NCBI GenBank assembly: GCA_023525715.1
Contig: CM042012.1
Coordinates: 49,302,464-49,366,463, forward strand
Source: Cichorium intybus
Lineage: Eukaryota; Streptophyta; Magnoliopsida; Asterales; Asteraceae
Reading direction: 5' to 3'
Length of the DNA: 64,000 nucleotides
Part shown: positions 59,546 through 64,000 of the stretch, in pieces
How the letters are laid out: each line of letters begins with the position of its first letter
Position numbering within the stretch: position 1 is the first letter of the stretch
Program-made: the position numbers and the translations under genes
Notes under the pieces: generated by a model
What the model saw: the letters and a program-made list of their open reading frames with translations, nothing else
Told to the model about the DNA's origin: nothing
Databases searched by the model: none

Positions 59546-62500
59546 TTACAAAAAACTAATATCATCTGTTAATCCTATGCGTCGTGCATGCTGATAGTGC
59601 TTAATCCTACTCAGAGCCTTTGTCAATGGATCTGCAGGATTATCTTCTGATGATACCCTCTTCACTACGAGGTGACCTTCTTCTACCTTGTGTCTTATGT
59701 AGTGGTACTTTCTGTCGATGTGTCTGGACTTTCCATGATCTCTCGGTTCCTTCGTCAAAGCAACCGCTCCTTCATTATCGCAGAAAAGTTCCACAGGCTC
59801 CTGAATACTCGGGACTACTCCAAGGTCACCGATGAAGTTCTTCAGCCAAGCCGCTTCTTTTGCCGCTTCACTCGCTGCGATGTACTCTGATTCGCACGTT
59901 GAATCAGCCACCGTCTCTTGCTTGGAACTTTTCCAAGTCACTGCTCCCCCGTTCAACAGGAATACCCAGCCTGACTGAGACCGACCATTGTCTCTATCTG
60001 TTTGAAAGCTGGCATCAGTATACCCGTCAACTCTCAAGGTATCACTGCCACCAAGGACTAAGACAAAGTTCTTCGTCTTGCGCAGATACTTGAGTATGTT
60101 TTTGACCGCTGTCCAATGTGCCCTACCAGGGTTCCCCTGGTATCGACTGACCATGCTCAAGGCAAAGGCCACGTCGGGACGAGTACACGTCATGGCATAC
60201 ATGATCGACCCCACAGCCGAAGCATAAGGTACCCGACTCATGTCCGCAATTTCCTCATCTGTACTTGGACTCTGAGTCTTACTCAGCTTAGCATTACTTT
60301 GCATTGGTAGCTCTCCCTTCTTGGAATTTTCCATACTAAATCTTTTCAGTACCTTGTCCAAGTATGTACTCTGACTAAGTCCAATTAGTCTTTTCTTCCT
60401 ATCTCTTAATATTCTTATCCCGAGAATATAGGCTGCCTCTCCTAGGTCTTTCATGGCAAAACACTTCCCGAGCCAAGACTTGACATCTTGCAAAGTCGGG
60501 ACGTCGTTTCCCATGAGCAGTATGTCATCTACATACAGCACCAGGAAGGTGACTATACTCCCACTAGCTTTGACATATACGCAAGACTCATCCTCGCTCC
60601 TAGAGAAACCAAATTCTTTGACTTTCTCGTGGAAACAAAGATTCCAGCTGCGAGAAGCTTGTTTTAATCCATAGATGGATTTCTCAAGCTTACACACTTT
60701 GTCAGGATACTTTGCATCAACAAAACCCTCTGGCTGATTCATGTAAACATCCTCAGTCAACTTTCCATTAAGGAAAGCGGTTTTGACGTCCATCTGCCAA
60801 ATTTCATAATCATGAAATGCAGCTATGGCCAGCATAATCCTAATTGACTTTATCTTAGCCACTGGTGAGAAGGTCTCATCATAGTCAATCCCTGGGGTTT
60901 GAGTAAAGCCCTTCGCAACCAGTCTTGCTTTGAAAGTGTGTACCTTTCCGTCCATGTCGGTCTTCTTCTTGAAGATCCATTTGCACCCGACTGTCTTTCG
61001 ACCCGGTACATTGTCAACCAAGTTCCAAACTTGATTGTCATACATGGACTTGATCTCGCTGTCCATTGCCTCTTTCCACTTGGCAGACTCAGGGCCCGCC
61101 ACCGCTTCCCGGTAGTTAGCAGGTTCATCCAAATTTATCAGTGTCCTATCACTGACAAACGTATCTCCATCCGTAGTTATATGGAATCCATAAAACTCGG
61201 GTGGCATGCTAACTCTACTGGAACGCCTAAGAGGTAAGGATATATCAGTCGGACCAACAGGAACTTCTTCCTCTTGTTGGTTGCTAGTTTCTCCTAAGGT
61301 TGCATTGTCGGGTAACTCTTGAATTTCTTCAAGGTCAATGGTACTCCCACTGTCCTCTTTGAATATGAGTTCTCTCTCTCGAAAGAATCCCCGTCTCGCT
61401 ACAAAGACCACGTCCTCGCTTGGTCTGTAGAACAGGTATCCAAATGACTGTTTGGGATATCCAATGAAAAAACATTTCTCGCTTCTCTCTGCGAGTTTAT
61501 CGTGAGTCTCTCGTCTAACGAAAGCCTCACAACCCCAGACTTTGATATGTGCTAACGAGGGAACTTTCCCCGTCCACATCTCATGAGGTGTCTTAGCAAC
61601 CTTCTTAGTAGGGACAAGATTAAGGATATGGGCGGCAGTCTCTAAGGCATACCCCCAGAAGTGAATGGGAAGTGAAGCTCGACTCATCATGGAACGGACC
61701 ATGTCTAACAAGGTTCGGTTACGTCTCTCGGCAACACCGTTCAACTGTGGTGTTCGAGGAGGCGATAACTGTGAAACTATTCCACATTCCTTTAGATAGT
61801 CTAGGAACTCGATACTGAGATACTCTCCGCCTCTGTCGGACCTGAGCATCTTTATCTTCCTGCCCAATTGATTCTCAACTTCATTTTTGAACTCTTTGAA
61901 CTTTTCAAAGGTGTCTGACTTGTGTTTGATTAAGTAGATATACCCGTATCTACTAAAATCGTCAGTGAAGGTCACGTAGAACCGCGTGCCGTCTTTTGTG
62001 GTAGATCTAAAGAGACCACACACATCTGTGTGTATGATGTCCAAAAGACCTTCACCTCTTTCAAAGGACCCTTTGAATGGTGATTTAGTCATCTTGCCCA
62101 AAATACAAGACTCGCATACATCATCCGATTTGAGGTCGAATGATTCTAACACTCCATCCTTTTGGAGTTGGGCGATGCGTTTCTTGTTAATGTGCCCAAG
62201 ACGACAGTGCCACAAGCACGCCTTTTCTACACCACTAGAAGAATCAATAAAGTTTACACTATGACCTAAATTGTCTACACATTGCACAGTTTCATACACA
62301 CCATCACAAGGTAAAGCAGTAAATACAGAAATACCATTTTGAAAAACAGAAATGGAACCATTACTATTATCAAACGAGAACTGTAATCCTTGTCTAAACA
62401 ATGCATGAAATGAAATAATATTCCTTGCCATTTCTGGCGAATAGCAACAATTAATAAGTTCTAAACAAACACCACTACTGAGCACTAAACTATAAGTCCC

Positions 62501-63574
62501 GATCTTGGTCACAGGCGACGATCTCCTATTCCCCATGATCAGGTTGAGTCTACCGTGCTCCACCTCCCTGCTTTCCCTTAGGCCCTGCAAATCAGAACAA
62601 ATATGAAAACCACATCCTGTATCAAGGACCCAAGAATTGGAAGATGGTGAGTTTTTAAAGATAGTGTAAATACCTGCTGAAGTTGGCTTGACTTTGCCAT
62701 CCTTCAAGTCTTGCAGGTATGTAGGGCAGCTTCTCTTCCAATGGCCCCGTTCCTTGCAATAGAAGCACTCTGCCTCCTTGGGATTGGCATTATGAGGAAT
62801 GCCAGAAGTCTTGGGTTTGGAGCCGCTGCTGGACGATCCAACATGCACCTTTTCCCTCCAATTCTGTTTAGGAGGGCCCTTTCTCTTCTTCCCTTTTCCA
62901 CCAGCAATTACCAGGACGGCTTGATTAGCAGCGGGTATACTCTTACCCTTCATTCCGTCCTCGGCGGTGCGGAGCATGCGATGCAGTTCGGCCAGAGTGG
63001 CCTGGGAGTTGTTCAGATGATACGCCAGTGTGAACTGGTCATATGAACTAGGCAGAGAATTCAGCACTATGTCTACAGCCAAATCCTCGTGAACCGGCAT
63101 CTCAAGCTTCCAGAGCCTTTCCACGTACCCTTGCATTCTCTGCACGTGGTTGCAAATGGACTCTCCATCTCTAGGCTTTGCATTAGTGAAAGCTTTGACT
63201 ACCTCGCGCCTCTCAATGCGCTCCTGCTTGCGGAACTTTTCCGCCAGCTCTTTGTGCATTTCATAGGGCCAGTAGTCTTCATATATTCTTTGCAACTCTG
63301 GGTTCATTGTAGCTATCATGATGCAAGCCACTTTGGTTGCATCATCAGTATGTTTTGCGTATTGAGTGATTTCTTCGGGAGTAGCATTATCATGGTCAAT
63401 TTCAACCAGCTCGGTTTCTAGAACATACTCTTTATGTTCAAACCTCAGAGCCATCTTGATGTTACGGATCCAGTCATTATAGTTGGTACCGTCCAACGTG
63501 ACTTTGGAGCATAATGACAAGATTGAGGTAACATTTGAGTTAGAGTGGGGAGCGGATTGTTCGGCAGAAGACAT
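59546..63574 (-). CDS. copia gag-pol polyprotein, 1342 residues, uninterrupted
   Basis: One frame without stop or shift. Gag (about residues 20-210, LDGTNYNDWIRNIKMAL) is followed by a CCHC knuckle CFYCKERGHWKRSC (270-283) and protease WVLDTGCGFHICSD (active site about 318). GAG-pre-integrase is CLWHCRLGH to CESCILGK (about 453-492). Integrase has catalytic D517 (IIHTDVCG), D580 (RSDRGGEYL) and E616 (NGVAERRNRTLLD), 35 residues between the last two. Reverse transcriptase spans about 835-1080 with KTAFLNGKL, KSIYGLKQASRSW and YVDDILLM (YVDD 1014-1017). RNase H has DGYTDASFQTD and STCESEYIAA. All catalytic residues I can check are present, so this copy could still encode working proteins. Residue numbers are hand-counted. 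Confidence 0.97.
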   Translation of the reverse strand: MSSAEQSAPHSNSNVTSILSLCSKVTLDGTNYNDWIRNIKMALRFEHKEYVLETELVEIDHDNATPEEITQYAKHTDDATKVACIMIATMNPELQRIYEDYWPYEMHKELAEKFRKQERIERREVVKAFTNAKPRDGESICNHVQRMQGYVERLWKLEMPVHEDLAVDIVLNSLPSSYDQFTLAYHLNNSQATLAELHRMLRTAEDGMKGKSIPAANQAVLVIAGGKGKKRKGPPKQNWREKVHVGSSSSGSKPKTSGIPHNANPKEAECFYCKERGHWKRSCPTYLQDLKDGKVKPTSAGIYTIFKNSPSSNSWVLDTGCGFHICSDLQGLRESREVEHGRLNLIMGNRRSSPVTKIGTYSLVLSSGVCLELINCCYSPEMARNIISFHALFRQGLQFSFDNSNGSISVFQNGISVFTALPCDGVYETVQCVDNLGHSVNFIDSSSGVEKACLWHCRLGHINKKRIAQLQKDGVLESFDLKSDDVCESCILGKMTKSPFKGSFERGEGLLDIIHTDVCGLFRSTTKDGTRFYVTFTDDFSRYGYIYLIKHKSDTFEKFKEFKNEVENQLGRKIKMLRSDRGGEYLSIEFLDYLKECGIVSQLSPPRTPQLNGVAERRNRTLLDMVRSMMSRASLPIHFWGYALETAAHILNLVPTKKVAKTPHEMWTGKVPSLAHIKVWGCEAFVRRETHDKLAERSEKCFFIGYPKQSFGYLFYRPSEDVVFVARRGFFRERELIFKEDSGSTIDLEEIQELPDNATLGETSNQQEEEVPVGPTDISLPLRRSSRVSMPPEFYGFHITTDGDTFVSDRTLINLDEPANYREAVAGPESAKWKEAMDSEIKSMYDNQVWNLVDNVPGRKTVGCKWIFKKKTDMDGKVHTFKARLVAKGFTQTPGIDYDETFSPVAKIKSIRIMLAIAAFHDYEIWQMDVKTAFLNGKLTEDVYMNQPEGFVDAKYPDKVCKLEKSIYGLKQASRSWNLCFHEKVKEFGFSRSEDESCVYVKASGSIVTFLVLYVDDILLMGNDVPTLQDVKSWLGKCFAMKDLGEAAYILGIRILRDRKKRLIGLSQSTYLDKVLKRFSMENSKKGELPMQSNAKLSKTQSPSTDEEIADMSRVPYASAVGSIMYAMTCTRPDVAFALSMVSRYQGNPGRAHWTAVKNILKYLRKTKNFVLVLGGSDTLRVDGYTDASFQTDRDNGRSQSGWVFLLNGGAVTWKSSKQETVADSTCESEYIAASEAAKEAAWLKNFIGDLGVVPSIQEPVELFCDNEGAVALTKEPRDHGKSRHIDRKYHYIRHKVEEGHLVVKRVSSEDNPADPLTKALSRIKHYQHARRIGLTDDISFL

Positions 63575-64000
63575 CTATAAAAGAAGATAGTTTTAATTAG
63601 ACGTATATAATAATCCTTGTAATGACCCAATAACAATTATAAGGCTAGGATCCTACAATAACAATTTACAATCTCGAAGAGGGATGCCGTAATCAATATT
63701 GTAAATTTTATAAGGTAGGCGAATGACGATTCAGCCAATTCCACCGCGGAAAGATAATCTTATTAAAATGGAATTCCTAGATTCATTGAGATTTATTGAA
63801 CTGTTCAATAGCATGTTTTAATCTCGGATGTGCCCCACTGTTTGTGACTGGGATACCGAGGATCACAAACCGGGAGTGAATAACCATGCAAATAAGCTTG
63901 GTACTCTCGGGGTCAGTTGCCATCTCAAATTGACGTGCCGGTAAACCACACACGCTCCATCAGTAATGACAACACCCGAGAAACCCATTGCAACTCTTTA
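63575..64000 (-). other. copia 5' untranslated region, continuing beyond window
   Basis: Collinear with 38355-38700, including GTGCCCCACTGTTTGTGACT and one TGCCGGTAAACCACACACGC phrase at about 63935-63960. No primer site is seen before the window ends. Confidence 0.85.

Larger units (their letters stand above)
57894..64000 (-). mobile_element. Ty1/copia retrotransposon with intact polyprotein, 5' end beyond window
   Basis: The 3' LTR is 57894-58676, the purine tract 58677-58691, the 3' UTR to 59545, the polyprotein 59546-63574 and the 5' UTR from 63575. The 5' LTR and primer site are not in the window. Relatives of the LTR and UTRs are at 26536-27043 and 37588-41334, so the family has inserted repeatedly here. 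Clade within copia not assigned with confidence (Tork group suspected). Confidence 0.93.

Overview
This is an AT-rich nuclear segment of a plant, almost certainly a eudicot. The evidence is plant-type spliced genes (a PIP aquaporin and ribosomal protein P0), plant LTR retrotransposons primed by tRNA-Met, a plant mariner of the DD39D class, and an RKD-type RWP-RK gene. Asteraceae is a guess from the style of the LTRs, not a finding. Only two host genes look intact: PIP1-type aquaporin (complement 14134-15559, four exons) and RPP0 (complement 24133-25706, five exons, with telo-box and site II promoter motifs). Almost everything else is transposable-element DNA, much of it nested.

Layout. 1-7980: Ty3/gypsy element with nearly identical LTRs but a badly decayed interior; its 5' LTR is cut by the window edge. 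8424-10239: a 152-bp duplication split by a solo LTR. 10240-12689: older gypsy relic. 14134-15559: aquaporin. 15753-23133: Ty1/copia relic (minus strand, 172-bp LTRs with TA...TA ends) holding a mariner element (16208-18253) and, inside its 5' LTR, another solo LTR. 24133-26058: RPP0 and its promoter. 27049-34466: gypsy element with 1.75-kb LTRs whose interior carries, antisense, an intron-containing RKD/RWP-RK gene. It sits in copia-derived DNA that runs to 41334. 41675-56252: an old solo LTR split by a full-length chromovirus-like gypsy (42781-55637), itself hit by two antisense solo LTRs. Target-site duplications (TSDs) support each level. 57894-64000: copia element with an uninterrupted 1342-residue polyprotein; its 5' LTR lies beyond the window.

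Two things stand out. First, the captured RKD gene, with introns and an apparent promoter, inside a young LTR element. Second, the non-coding parts of at least five different LTR-element families (LTRs and UTRs) are built from arrays of short hairpins whose stems differ in sequence yet stay complementary while loops or flanks stay constant. That is a covariation signature I cannot match to a named element. All divergence counts here were made by eye.
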